Counted from the stretch's first letter, positions 35,722-47,094 are shown. The stretch is DNA of 64,000 nucleotides from Vanessa cardui (GCF_905220365.1 NC_061154.1:8990001-9054000); one strand, 5' to 3'. A program made the numbers and translations. Notes: a model not told the origin generated them from the letters alone.

Positions 35722-37139
35722 TTTGAACATAATCTTCTATATTTTTTTTCATTAAAAATAATAAATATAATCAATATTTATATAAAACAAAAAACATACT
35801 CACTATATTGGAATAAGTAATATCTACAATTTTTTAATGAATAATTCTTATGTAAGTCACGGCACACTTTTGCCTCAGTATTTAACGTGTCTTATCCCCT
35901 GAACTAAGTGGGGAAGCTCTTCGTTAGAAGTGTGGACTGCGGACGAAATTTGCTGAGAGGTTTTTAATGCAGAAATGTGTATCCCCATTAAACTAAGACG
36001 TGTTTTTGTAAGTCGACTATTAGTGATTTTGTTGTATACATATATGTATATGTTTTAGTAAAATATTGAAATTGAAATTATTTTCTGTTTTCGGTTGACA
36101 TTTTGAATATAGTCATTAAAGTAGAATTTGTTGAAAAAAGTATTCCATTTTTGCTATCCATCGTGTTGTAAACGCAATTTATATTGCATTCGTAGAATTT
36201 GTAAACACTCACGTTCGTTTTAAAACTAAACTAATTTAAACAGATTGCATACATAGTCCGGACATCCAAACGTCTAAACTTTTGAATGTGTACAATTTGT
36301 AATAGATATATATCTACTAGAATACACACATATATATTTCACAATATTTTGTGATCATTTAAGCCCACCAAACTGGTGGTATAGTGAGCGAGTAATAAAG
36401 GTATAGGAGAACTTTGTGTAGCGGTTGGCTTTTACTGCAAATAATATTAAATAAAGTCATAATTTGTGACACTCGCTTCTGCAATTATCACTTTGTATGA
36501 AATAGCGCTCGTTTATATCCTACTGCCACGAAATTCTCTTACCTGTCGGTGAGATAAATGCGATGCTTAATTCACTGCGCTGTTACGAAACAGTTTGGCG
36601 GAAAATTAGATGATTTGCAAACACTAATTTGTCATTCCGATTTGAATTACTGACTTATAGTTAAGACACATCTCTTCTATAAATTAATCATTTGCCTATA
36701 TTTTGTCGTATAACATTTTACTCTTGATAAGAATGGTCATGAAAAAATTGCGTATTTAAAAAAAGAATATGTTTTAATTTTATTATTTATATAAATACCA
36801 ATTAACAGATATGTGTAAGGAAACATTCAACATAAAACAGGGACAGTCTTTTAAGGTAATTTAATTTTGAAACAAAATTCTAACACCTATTATACCAAAG
36901 CTACTTTTGTACAATATGACAATACAAACATAAAAACCAACACGTGATAGAGTAACGAGAATGGCTTATAAGCGCCGAGTATTTAACGAATGTGGTACCG
37001 ATTGCAAAAAAAGATGAATGGTGCGAATGAAAATGTTCTTATTTGTAATCTTTCGGAATTTTGGTAATAGTAATTAATCAATTATGTTTATTTTTCTTAT
37101 ACTTGATATTTTCTATACATGATTTTATTATTTTTTTTT

Positions 37140-37185
37140 ATTATTTGTTGTTTTATACTAGACATAGTATAAAACAACAAATAAT
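37140..37185. repeat. Perfect 21-bp inverted repeat, 4-nt loop
   Basis: The left arm ends 'tgttgttttatacta', the loop is GACA and the right arm begins 'tagtataaaacaaca'. The arms match perfectly over 21 bp. Confidence 0.75.
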
Positions 37186-37839
37186 TAACTTTTAATTAAG
37201 TGGCCCAAATGATAAGGTCTATTACAAAATATTGGTCACTATCTATTAATATTAACTAATTTGTATCACTTCATAAGATACCATAATCCTTAATTAGTGT
37301 ATCTAAATAATTAGAGCCGAATTGATATTAGGTGACAGATCAAAGTGTATATATAACAGGGCGGTAATGTAATACGAGTTAAATGATATCTGTTTACTGT
37401 TAATGCGTAATTTATAACACAGAACAATATCCAATTAGTTTAATCAACTTACAATTTGGAACATAAATATGCATAAATACTTTATATGCTGACCGTACTC
37501 ATTTACCAAGTTGAGATGGAGAAAACTCTATATCTCATTGTAACTTAGGTATAACTCTTACAAGTAACAAAGATTGTATCTTACGTTAATCGAGTTTGCA
37601 ACTCAGTAAATTAATTGGAAACCTAATTATAATAAAAATATAGTCCAATCTGATTGGTGGGAAATTCGGCTGTAAGATAACAAAAATCGTTAATAATATT
37701 TATATAATAATATAGTAATAATTAAAACCACCTGAAAATTGAAATATTGTCTCAAGATATCAAAGCCTACCATCATGAACATCTACATGGAGGCCTGATA
37801 TTTTTACCTATAATCTATATATTTTTGTTTTATATTTAT

Positions 37840-38119
37840 TTTAGGTTGGCATATATAGCATATAGGCCACCTGATGGTAAGTGGTCACCATCACCAATAG
37901 ACAATGAATCTTTAAGAAATATTAACTGTTCCTTACATTGCCAATGTGCCACCAACCTTGAGAACTAAGATGTTAAGTCTCTTGTGCCTGTAGTTACACT
38001 GGCTCATTCACCCTTCAAACCGGAACACAACAATACTGAGTACTGTTATTTGGCGGTAGAATGACTGATGAGTGGTTGGTGCCTACCCAGACGGGCTTAC
38101 ACAAAGCCCTACCACCCAG
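37840..38119 (-). repeat. Nymphalid-type SINE-like repeat, near full length
   Basis: Inverse copy from 'ttaggttggcatatatagca' to the head 'cacaaagccctaccaccc'. All body segments are present; moderately diverged. Confidence 0.75.
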
Positions 38120-38612
38120 TAAAAAATATTATATCATGTATTAAAACCATTGACTACATCGAGAACGTCACGTGATCTCCAAAACTATGGAATCGATTGA
38201 CTTGAAATTTATCATAGTTCTGTGACGTAGATCTACACTAACAAAGTTTTCGGTACTTATGACTTCAGAAAGTGGGCAAAGGGTGGTCTTAATCTAATTG
38301 TGGCCGTATGACGTCGGGACGAACGATTAAATAATGTCAGTGATAATATATAAGCTTAGCTGTTTATGTTTACCTATTCATGGCCGGTTTACAAGAAACT
38401 TTTGTCGGCGACTTACCAATCTGTAAGCGTTATCGTTTCGATAGGTTACTTTTGAAAGCGTATTTCCGACCAACGCAAAGTAAGATAATCTCCATTAAAA
38501 CAAAGGTTAACTTAAACGACTTATGGGTGTTGATTATTAGTAGAAATGTTTTGTAAGGAGTAACTCGAAAGTCACTTCGATATCATAAGGTGTTTACCTA
38601 TTTGGGATACAA

Positions 38613-38779
38613 TTTTTATGGTATACGCCGAACGAGCTTACGGGCCACCTGATGGTAAGAGGTCACCATCACCCATAGACAATGACGCTGTAAGAAATAT
38701 TAACTATTCCTTACGTCGTCAATGTGCCACCAACCTTGGGAACTAAGATGTTATGTCCCTTGTGCCTGTAGTTTCACTG
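38613..38779 (-). repeat. Nymphalid-type SINE-like repeat, head-truncated
   Basis: Inverse copy from 'tttttatggtatacgccg' to 'gtgcctgtagtttcactg', where it stops abruptly; 5'-truncated. Confidence 0.7.
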
Positions 38780-38994
38780 CAATGGAGTGCCAATTTGATA
38801 ATGAATATAACATTCAACTGCTTCTATAAGGGAACTATACTTTGAAATGTAGATTTTGAGTAGTTTTTAACACTTTAGCCCCGACTAATGAAAAGTTATC
38901 AATAGCAGTCAGAAATTAGAAAAACGTCAGCCTAAGAATAGCTGCCATGCCATTCTAAATGTTAATGGTAGCCCATTAACATTTAAACATTGGA

Positions 38995-39235
38995 TCAGGT
39001 GGGGCTCTATGTAATCCTATATTTGTTCTAACCACAGTCTTAACACATTGTACCGCCAAACAGCAATACTATTTGTTTCTGCGTTATTTTGAAATGTTGA
39101 GTGAGTCAGTGAAAATCGGGCACAAGTAATAACAGTTCAGTTCTCTAGGTTTCTCGTAAATTGAAATGTCTTTAACAGCGGCGAATCTTTATCATCAGAT
39201 AACTAATCAGCTACCTGTAGTCCATTATGAGACAA
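38995..39235 (+). repeat. Nymphalid-type SINE-like repeat, old copy
   Basis: Degraded + copy: 'atcaggtggggctctatgta', 'accgccaaacagcaatacta', 'tgttgagtgagtcagtga', 'aacagttcagttctctaggt'. Its order matches the family consensus. Confidence 0.5.
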
Positions 39236-39885
39236 GCTGCATAACCTTTTTTAGAGCTTATTCAATACCAGATCCAGATTCATATAGAATAAAGGTAGAC
39301 AAAAAAGTCTTAACATAATAACACCTTTGTTGGTCGGTAAATTTTTCCCGATAACTCCAACAATCATAAACATAACTCCACATGTTCACACAAAACCTTC
39401 ATTAATTAAACAAACTAAGCCCTCATGATTCACTCAGTCAATTAGTAAAACCGTATAAAATCCGCATGGTTTTGAGTTTATCTCGTACAGGCGCGGGATG
39501 ACTTTATTTTTGAATGATTAACAGTCAAAAATAGAATAATGAGTACATGAATCTTATCTCATCAGGCTGATCCGTGTATACGGGACTTTAATCCTAATTG
39601 TATCCGTACTCGGAAACTTAAGATATAAAGTAAATCCTTTTGATATGTTTACGTGTGGAGAATTTAAATTGAGATTTATTTGATGTAACCATCATTTGTT
39701 ACATTTATCGTATTTGTTAAAAGAAATGAATGTTTCTTTCCAATATACAACTATACACTAAGGCATATGATACTACGCCGTTTCAATTTTTTTTTTTGCA
39801 TAAAAAGTTTTTATATTTGGTTAAAACATTTGTAAAGACGTATTGAAAATTCTTGATAATAAGTCCGTTATTGTATTATATCATA

Positions 39886-40284
39886 CTAGCGACCTGTCCC
39901 CGGCTTCACACGGGTGCTATTTTGATACTAAATGTACAGTCGGGGTAGGAAAAGGTTCGTCACCTTAAGATCTATTTTAGCATGCTCAGTATGAGCCATA
40001 ATCTGCTTTACCAACCTAGAATGACATATTGTGTCGTAATGATTTGATGTTTAGATTCAATAGATACTAAAAGTTAAGACTTGATTAAGGAATTAATTTT
40101 AAAACTAACTAAGGTTTTCTTACTCTGACTATACAACAGAATTTGCTTATTTATGACATCACATTACAAACTTCTAAAATTATCAGTGCTTCTTTACTAT
40201 TTTGTCCATGTACAACATACAAAAACATACATAGGGATATAGGGACAGAGAAAGCGACTTTGTTTTATATTATGATGTTAGTGA
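39886..40284 (-). mobile_element. Helitron-like element with internal extra block
   Basis: Inverse copy. It starts at CTAG (39886-39889, preceded by A), then 'cacacgggtgctatt', and ends near 'atattatgatgttagtga', the counterpart of the TCACTACATAG 5' end. The 3' end has the short GC stem (CACGGGTG region) expected of a Helitron. Relative to 48216-48467 it carries about 200 bp of unrelated sequence (39933-40130) just inside the 3' end. Non-autonomous and non-coding. Confidence 0.6.
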
Positions 40285-40787
40285 AGAAGCAATCAATTAG
40301 AATTTTCCTTTCCATAAAATGTAATTTAATGAATGGTAAAAAAAAATAGCTATATCAAATGAAAATAATACAATATTTTTTTAAAGAACCAGTTAGTAAT
40401 ACCTATTATGAAAACTTTAGGTTACATTGACGCTAAGGAATGTAATTTGAAATTACTAATTCAGAAACAATGTTTAGTAACCGCTGGTTACGTTTCAGGC
40501 AACGATATTGACGCCCTATATTTAACGATCAACGATAAATTAGTAATCGATATACAATACAGTCACAAATTTCGTAAACAGAACATTTTACCATAGACCA
40601 ATTATTGTAATAATTTAGTTATGTATACCTCCTTGGTATTGTAATGATGATCTTAATCGAGTTTTTTTTTAAATATGATTCCAAATTCAATTCATAACAC
40701 ATGATTTTGTGAGGAATTTTTGTTTATAATTCATCTCGGTCGTGAAGTTTTTTTAATACATTTTTACCTTATTTGCTTGCTGACACT

Positions 40788-40990
40788 ATAAATAAAAATT
40801 TTAACAAAAAGAAAAACCGACTTCAAACAAAACACTATTTTAAAACAAATGAATATGCACGAAAAATCAATAAAAATAATTGCGTATTCAACTTATTTTT
40901 TAGAGTCTTCCTAAGTTAAATGAAATGAAAAATATTAGACTACTTAAAAGTCGATTAACGATTATATCATGTAGTTATAATTATTGGTAT
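40788..40990. repeat. Left arm of large inverted-repeat element
   Basis: Reverse-complement match to about 47662-47868. It starts 'ataaataaaaattttaac' and includes 'aaaaaccgacttcaaac', 'ttgcgtattcaacttattt' and 'gattaacgattatatcatgt'. It ends at GGTAT, where the LTR retrotransposon begins. With 47475-47868 it forms an older foldback element of about 600 bp with arms of about 220 bp. Confidence 0.8.
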
Positions 40991-41365
40991 CTTGGGATGG
41001 ACACGGGTTATAAACAAACAATATTCTTCTTGAATCCAGATTTATTTTGTTAACATTGGTTTCACATTAATCAGTGTTTCAAATTATACATCTAATATAT
41101 TATATTTTCAAAACTAGTCTATCGTTCTCATTATTCAAGAATGATCCACATTCAATTCAAACATTGCCGTCGCATTCGATTCTTATATCATTTCTTTTCC
41201 TTACCGGCCAGTACCAGACATTCATTCAGTCGGCCAGCATTAATCGTTAAAAATTAAAATATTACATTACCACATATTCGAAAAATAGTCAATCGACATA
41301 TCATTCATTAAATAATTCTAATAAATTATAGTTATACAATGTGTAAAAAAATAATAACTCTAACA
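40991..41365 (-). repeat. 3' LTR of gypsy-type element
   Basis: 375 bp, identical by reading to 47095-47469. On the coding strand it starts TGTTAGAG and ends CCATCCCAAG. A 373-bp TG...CA core (40993-41365) is an alternative boundary, but the GGTAT duplication fits the 375-bp limits. Confidence 0.88.
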
Positions 41366-41552
41366 GCTCGGCCTTCCTGTCCAACGCGTGTCCGCACGCG
41401 TTACAAACACTACAACTATACGTATAAAGAATCAATTAAAATATCAGTAAATACATAAGAAATAATAAAAAAATAAAATAAACTTCATACTTATATATAG
41501 TCTTCGATATTAGGGCAATAGTTTGAACCGTGCAATAAATCTTAAAATACAT

Positions 41553-41743
41553 TTATACGCTAGTGTTATTTACATAATCGTCTCGTTCAACATCGTTAAC
41601 ATTATTTACATCGTCATCATTATCATTGCTGGTATCATCGTCTGTGGAATCATCGAAATTTCGGTCGAAGCTCATCCAAGGTTGCATTTTATCTACGGCA
41701 ATGATACCTTCATATCTACGACCCTTACGTGACAGAGGAGTGC
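41553..41743 (-). CDS. Integrase C-terminal tail, out of frame
   Basis: Just after the stop at 41725 of the integrase frame, a different - strand frame continues with TPLSRKGRRYEG, then IIAVDKMQPWMSF. A very acidic Asp/Asn-rich tail follows to a TAA at 41553-41555. This is the expected C-terminal continuation of a gypsy integrase (basic patch, then hydrophobic and acidic tail). It implies a one-base frame change near 41744-41755, outside any homopolymer. Too short to be seen as a stand-alone gene. Confidence 0.55.
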
Positions 41744-43423
41744 TCGACTACGTATCTGTCATGTTCAAGAACCTTTATTACACGATACGGACCCTGATAT
41801 CTAACTACTAGTTTTTGTGATTGACCGTCATGTGGAACTTGCCTAACTATCCGAACTAAATCCCCTACCTTGTATTTCCTACTTTTTTTCCTATATTTAT
41901 TGAACCTATCTGCATCTTTTAGTTGCTGTATTTCAATACGCTGACTCGCTTTTTCTCTAATACTATCTAACTCGTTGAGAGGAGTCAAATTAAGAGTTTC
42001 GTTTATTACTATACTTAGTATTCCCTGAGCTCTGTGACTTACATTAAAACCGAAAAGTAATTCAGACGGAGACTTCCGAGTCGTTTTGTGTATCGTGGTA
42101 TTCAGCCCTAGTTGTATGTCACAAACGTTCTCATCCCATGCTCTCTCGTCACGACCGTGATTGGACGTAGCTAAGGCCTCTGTGATAGTTCTATTGAACC
42201 TTTCGACTTGCCCATTCGCTCTCGGGGTCGCGACTGCATTGAGCACGTGTTTTATACCATTCTCTGTGATAAAATCTTTAAACGTTTTGCTAGTGAAACT
42301 AGTTTCTCGATCGGTAATGAGACGTGTAGGAACTCCAAAGTAGCTAAAGTGATCTTTTAAAATCTTAATAGTAGTTAATGACCTTGTATTCTTTACGGGG
42401 CTAATATTGACAAACTTCGTAAACCCATCTATTATGATCAATAGATAGCAATTACCTAGTTTACTTTTTACAAATGGCCCTAGATGATCTGCATGGATTG
42501 TGTGGAACGGCACACTTGGTTTCTCTATGGGGTGTAGTACTCCTTCATGCCTTCCTCCAGGTGCCTTATGGTGAGCGCATTCTAGACACGCAGACACATA
42601 TTTCTTAACAAAATGTCGCATACGGCTAAACCAATAGTGTTTCTTTACACGTTCTAGTGTTTTTTCAAATCCATAGTGGCCTACGTCATCATGATTCTTT
42701 TTAAGTATTTGCCACCTCGACCCCTTTGGGACAACCCACTTTATTTCATTTCCTACAATACGATAGACACGCCCGTTTTTCAATTTGTAGTTTTTGTAAA
42801 CTTCCGCGACGCTCTCAGTTTTAGGTTTGCTAAGGATATCTTTGATTTTAGCGATGTCTTCATCCGACGTTTGTATAGTCGTTATCCAATCCTCCTCAGA
42901 CTCTATCACCAAGACATCTAAAGTATGTTTCTCTTCAGGTAACGCTTCTTCTACTGGATTGCGACTCAGGGCGTCTACATGAGACATCTTATCTCCAGCC
43001 CTATACTCAATAGAGCAGTCATACTCCTGGAACTGTAACCACCATCGGGCAATACGCGGCACCAAGTCCCGCTTTGTAAACGTTGACCTGATAGCATTAC
43101 AGTCAGTAAAAATGGTAAACTTAATCCCAACAAGATAAACTCTGAACCTACTCAGAGATGCAACTATTGCAAGAGTCTCCAATTCATATGAATGATACTT
43201 CTGTTCTTCTGGGGTAGTTTTCCTGCTAAAATATGAAACAGGTTGAAAAGCATCCTTAACATTGCGTTGGAGAAGTATGCCTGCTAGGCCGTGTTTGCTG
43301 GCGTCGGTATGAAGCTGTGTCTCTGCTAAGGGGTTATATAAAGCAAGAACCGGTCGTTCTGATAGTAATGCTTTAATGAATATAAACGAATTATTTTGGG
43401 CTTCGCCCCAATTCCAATCGTTG
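41725..43423 (-). CDS. gypsy-type pol: RNase H and integrase
   Basis: The frame is open from the T-run at 43424-43432 down to the stop at 41725. RNase H: acidic residues in LHTDASKHGLAGILL, YELETLAIV and TDCNAI, then HVDALSRNP. Integrase: zinc-binding HHCC region (GHYGFEKTLERVKKHYW, CLECAHHK); catalytic triad in HADHLGPF, ITDRETSF and RANGQVERFNR, spaced as D,D-35-E; C-terminal part with YKVGDLVRI. All catalytic residues look intact. It is separated from the RT segment by a frame break in a 9-base homopolymer, so it has no start of its own and would be made as part of a Gag-Pol polyprotein. Confidence 0.88.
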
Positions 43424-44011
43424 TTTTTTTTTCAATAATTCTGATAATGGTGCAGCTATAAGCGCATAATCCTTAATAAATCTTCGGAAAAACCCCGCTA
43501 ACCCTAAAAACTGACGCAACTCGTGTTGATTTCTGGGTTGAGGATATTTAGAAACAGCATCTGTTTTTCTACGACCTGGTTGAATGCCATTTGCACTAAC
43601 CTCAAATCCGAGAAAATCGATTTTGTCGAAGAAGAAGTTGCACTTGCTCATTTTTAAAGTTAATCCCCCTTTCCTTAAAAGGTCGAGTACTTCCTTTAGC
43701 CTCATCATGCCTTCATTTAAATCTTTGGATGGTATAAGGATGTCGTCCATGTAAACTAACGCATACTTTACCTTAGCTTCTGCAAGGATTTTATTCATAG
43801 TTCTTTGGAATACTGCAGGAGCGTTAACAAGACCAAAAGGCATTCTGTTATATTCAAAGAGACCATCAGGAGTTACAAATGCTGTCTTAAGCCGTGATCC
43901 TTCGTTTATCGGAATTTGATAATAGCCCGATGCTAAATCTAATGTTGTGAAAAGGATATTTCCTGCTAATAAGTCAAACTGATCTTCAATCCGCGGTAAA
44001 GGATAATGATC
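43391..44011 (-). CDS. gypsy-type pol: reverse transcriptase core
   Basis: Open frame from the T-run at 44012-44019 to a stop at 43391. RT blocks in order: HYPLPRIED, LDLASGYYQIPI, MPFGLVNAPAVFQRTMN, the catalytic VYMDDILIPS, KCNFFFDKIDFLGFEVS, LRQFLGLAGFFRRFI. The YMDD box is intact. The upstream part of the RT lies in another frame (43986-45767) and the downstream RNase H in a third. Overlap with RNase H is limited to about 35 bp of read-through. Confidence 0.88.
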   Translation of the reverse strand, partial: DHYPLPRIEDQFDLLAGNILFTTLDLASGYYQIPINEGSRLKTAFVTPDGLFEYNRMPFGLVNAPAVFQRTMNKILAEAKVKYALVYMDDILIPSKDLNEGMMRLKEVLDLLRKGGLTLKMSKCNFFFDKIDFLGFEVSANGIQPGRRKTDAVSKYPQPRNQHELRQFLGLAGFFRRFIKDYALIAAPLSELLKKKQRLELGRSPK

Positions 44012-45767
44012 TTTTTTTTGTTTTGCGGTTTAACGCGCGGTAGTCAACACATAGCCTTTTTTCGCCAGTTTTTTTCTTGACAAGAACAATTGGACTTGCA
44101 TAAGGTGACGATGATTCACGAGCGATACCACTATCAATCATCTCTTGGACCATGCCTTGAACTTGAGATCTTTCCGAATGGGACAATCGATAAGGTTTGT
44201 AAACTACAGGTTCGTCATCATCTAGTTCTATTGTCATTTCCGAAGCTGTTGTAAATCCCAAGTCTTTGAGGCCACTAGAAAAACAATCTTTATATTCTAA
44301 TAGTAGTTTTTGTAGATTCAGACGTTGCTCACTTGTAAATTTAGGGTTGCAATTAATGGTTTCGTCCACATCAGTAGTACTAATTGTAACTTCGTATGTA
44401 TTTAATGTATCCTGTATCTTAGTCGCCCTAGTAATTAACGCACCTTCTTCTACTACTATATCAGATTCTGATAGATTCTGAATAAGTAAAGCGCATTTAT
44501 TGTTAACTACACTATACTCACCAAGGAGCAGGTAGTATTCATTCCCTACCGAACCCCTAATTGAACCGAAAACAAATATTGCACCTTCGCTAAGCGTTTT
44601 GCAGTAAACAGTAACTGTACGCATAGTATTGACCGGTATTCGTCGTTTCTCTCGTGAAAAGAGAGGTACCTTATCAGATGACTGAGCTTTTCTGAAAATT
44701 ATCTTGTCAGGCGTCTTTGTAATTATAATATTAGGTTTTTCCGTAAAGGAGTGTCCTAATAGAACCGCGTGACCCAGTACGTAATCCTCTACTACATAAA
44801 TGTCCACCACTTCCTCAATATTCTGGACTTCCACGGTCGCTACGATCAAACCTAATGGCTTAATAACGTGTGCCCCAATACCCCTAAGCATTGGCAATTT
44901 AACGTCGGTATTCAAGTTTAAGTTGAGTAATTTAGCGTCACTTTCCCTCATCAAAGTACATTGACTACCCAAGTCTAAATGACACTCTAATGGTATACCG
45001 TTTACTCGGATGCCTATAATATATTTATCATTCGTCCTATCAGTCACTCTGACTTCTGAAACTTGTTTCTCATTGTTGTCAAGCCTATTTTCAGTTTGTT
45101 TATAAAACTTAATTCTATGACAGTCAGTAGACTGATGGCCAATCCTATCACAATTTGTACATTTGATCAATGGTTTGTCGCACCTAAAGCTAGGATGACC
45201 CATCTGGTTACAGTTAAAACATCTAATTGTTCTATTATTCTGACTAGTTTTTATAACGTTAAGCTTGTTAAGCTCAGACTTGCTATTTCTAAATAGCTTG
45301 CCATCACTATTGTCTCTAGGCGTCCCTATTTTAACAGACCTAAAGTATCTTAAAACGTGCTCAGGTTCGGAGAATTGAGCTGCTTGTGCTCCTACTTTGA
45401 CCGCTCGATCGTCTAACCCATGGAGTAAACAGTCAACAGCCCGCCTACCAGTTATTTTACATCGATTTAAAAGGTTCATCTTTGCATAATAATAATACTC
45501 TAGCGATTCTCCATAACGTACCCGTTTGTTAAGCATTTCAGTAAGTAACTCAGCGAAATCCTCTCGGATAGGAAAAGACTCAAGAAGCTTATTTTTCCAT
45601 TCGGACCAACTAAACAGTAAAGAAGGCAGACCCTGGTACCATGACTTAGCAATGCCGCATAATTTTTGAAGTGCATAGTGAATGATAGCTTTATCATCCC
45701 AACCATATATTTCCGCACACTCCTCCACTTTATTTATCCAAGTTAAAATAGTTTGTTCCTTACTCAT
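43986..45767 (-). CDS. gypsy-type gag, protease and start of RT
   Basis: 593 codons from the ATG at 45767. Residues 1-145: capsid-like helical region (WYQGLPSLLFSWSEWKNKLL). Two zinc knuckles at about 183-196 (CFNCNQMGHPSFRC) and 203-216 (CTNCDRIGHQSTDC). Protease around residue 264 with LDLGSQC, where the usual D-T/S-G is D-L-G. The N-terminal RT part ends at VDYRALNRKTKK, after which the frame runs through an A8 tract into a stop. The frame is open upstream of the ATG back to a TAG at about 45995, with a plausible Ser-rich and charged gag segment, so the ATG at 45767 may not be the natural start. Confidence 0.85.
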   Translation of the reverse strand: MSKEQTILTWINKVEECAEIYGWDDKAIIHYALQKLCGIAKSWYQGLPSLLFSWSEWKNKLLESFPIREDFAELLTEMLNKRVRYGESLEYYYYAKMNLLNRCKITGRRAVDCLLHGLDDRAVKVGAQAAQFSEPEHVLRYFRSVKIGTPRDNSDGKLFRNSKSELNKLNVIKTSQNNRTIRCFNCNQMGHPSFRCDKPLIKCTNCDRIGHQSTDCHRIKFYKQTENRLDNNEKQVSEVRVTDRTNDKYIIGIRVNGIPLECHLDLGSQCTLMRESDAKLLNLNLNTDVKLPMLRGIGAHVIKPLGLIVATVEVQNIEEVVDIYVVEDYVLGHAVLLGHSFTEKPNIIITKTPDKIIFRKAQSSDKVPLFSREKRRIPVNTMRTVTVYCKTLSEGAIFVFGSIRGSVGNEYYLLLGEYSVVNNKCALLIQNLSESDIVVEEGALITRATKIQDTLNTYEVTISTTDVDETINCNPKFTSEQRLNLQKLLLEYKDCFSSGLKDLGFTTASEMTIELDDDEPVVYKPYRLSHSERSQVQGMVQEMIDSGIARESSSPYASPIVLVKKKTGEKRLCVDYRALNRKTKKRSLSFTAD

Positions 45768-45931
45768 AGGATCAAACTCCGGAACAACATTATTTTCATA
45801 CGATAACTTAGATTTACCAGAATCCCTTACGTCCTTGATAATTGACAGAAATTTATCAAGTATTTGGTTCGTTTCGTTTTCAGAATTAGTATTAGCATTC
45901 TTACGTTTTGGATGAAATTCGACCGACTTAC

Positions 45932-46531
45932 CTACTGACCGACCAGATGATTCAGATGACGGACTTGGATACCTTCCCCTACATTTCTACGCCGGTCCGT
46001 GCTGTGTCCGCCACTCCGCGTCGATTCACCGTAGTATTCCCTTCTATCTTCAGCAGGAGATAATGTTCTTTTTCGCCCTCGTCTCCTGTCCATTTGCAGC
46101 TTATCTTCACGTTGTGATCTGAAAGGACTGTTAAACCCTGACCTTAATCCTCGTGCACAATAATCATTATGCCCTAATCCTCGGGCACAATCATCATTAC
46201 GCCCTAATCCTCGGGCACAATCATCCTCACGCCCTAATCCTCGGGCACCATCATCATCACGCCCTAATCCTCGGGCACCATCATCATCACGCCCTAATCC
46301 TCGGGCACCATCATCACCACGCCCTAATCCTCGGGCACCATCATCATCACGCCCTAATCCTCGGGCACCATCATCAACACGCCCTAATCCTCGGGCATCA
46401 TCATCAACACGCCCTAATCCTCGGGCATCATCATCATCCAACCCTCGTCCTCGGGCATCATCATCATCCAACCCTCGTCCTCGGGTATCATCATCATCAA
46501 ACCCTCGTCCTCGGGTATTGCACTGATCCAT
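45932..46531 (-). CDS. gag N-terminal region with RGLGR tandem repeats
   Basis: Starts at MDQCNTRGRG (ATG 46529-46531), the first Met close to the repeats. It contains 10-residue repeats of the type ARGLGRDDDG encoded by 30-bp units, then an Arg-rich segment (RRRGRKRTLSPAEDRR), and stops at 45932. The acidic-basic repeats and Arg-rich end suggest a disordered nucleic-acid-binding N-terminus. It runs out of frame with the capsid region near a G4 tract (45970s), where one base would join the two. A splice-acceptor-like 'tttgagcttcag' on the coding strand precedes the ATG. The opposite strand is also open across the repeats (His/Leu-rich); I treat that as a shadow of the repeat. Confidence 0.55.
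   Translation of the reverse strand: MDQCNTRGRGFDDDDTRGRGLDDDDARGRGLDDDDARGLGRVDDDARGLGRVDDGARGLGRDDDGARGLGRGDDGARGLGRDDDGARGLGRDDDGARGLGREDDCARGLGRNDDCARGLGHNDYCARGLRSGFNSPFRSQREDKLQMDRRRGRKRTLSPAEDRREYYGESTRSGGHSTDRRRNVGEGIQVRHLNHLVGQ
46141..46530 (-). repeat. 13 x 30-bp in-frame tandem repeat
   Basis: Thirteen 30-bp units at 46141+30k, + strand core 'gccctaatcctcgggcac' plus 'catcatcatcac'. Central units are nearly identical and outer units at both ends are more diverged. It lies within the gag N-terminal frame. Confidence 0.92.
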
Positions 46532-47094
46532 GTTTCTGAAGCTCAAAGAAAAAAAATAAAGCTTAGTATTATGTAAGATATTAAAACATTTAGACATGAT
46601 TGGCGCTAACAAGCTAACTGTAACTTATCTTTTTTATTTTTTTAAAAAACCAAAAAATATATATTGCTTAGAAAATAAGAAAAAGGGAAAAAAAAATTTT
46701 AAAAGAGAATTCTACGCTCATTATTAATTTCTAACATACCTAAAATAAGAGTAACAACGGATAAATTAAAATAAATAGCAATGAAAAATAAGTATTACAA
46801 ATCATAATTTTAATTTAAACCAATATAAGGAAAGAAACATTATGATATCTATTTATATATTTTTTTGTGCAATTTCTTAAACTCTTTCCGGTGCAATCAT
46901 CACATCAGTTCACTGTTACAATAGTATTACGATTCAAAATTTAAAAATATTCATAACATACCTCAATCAACAATCGATAAATGAATCCAATTCAATTCCT
47001 TTCATCTGAATATTAATTCTCAGTTGCTGATAATTTCAAACGTGGGCGCGTAAGGAAATTTTATTTATCCTTGTCGTAATCCCGCTTCTGAACT

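Larger units (their letters stand above)
33930..37800. other. Mostly unrecognised AT-rich DNA
   Basis: Apart from the open frame at 35143-35721 and the hairpin at 37140-37185 I see no repeat or gene that I can name. Confidence 0.4.

Noticed and set aside
40408..40596. 62-codon open frame between the Helitron-like element and the foldback arm
   Set aside because: Short, no motif, surrounded by transposon sequence.
46153..46539. 128-codon + strand open frame encoding His/Leu repeats
   Set aside because: It is the complement of the 30-bp tandem array of the retrotransposon gag region; the - strand fits the element's coding direction.
41366..47094. env-like third gene in the LTR element
   Set aside because: After integrase only about 190 bp remain before the 3' LTR and no signal peptide or transmembrane frame was seen.
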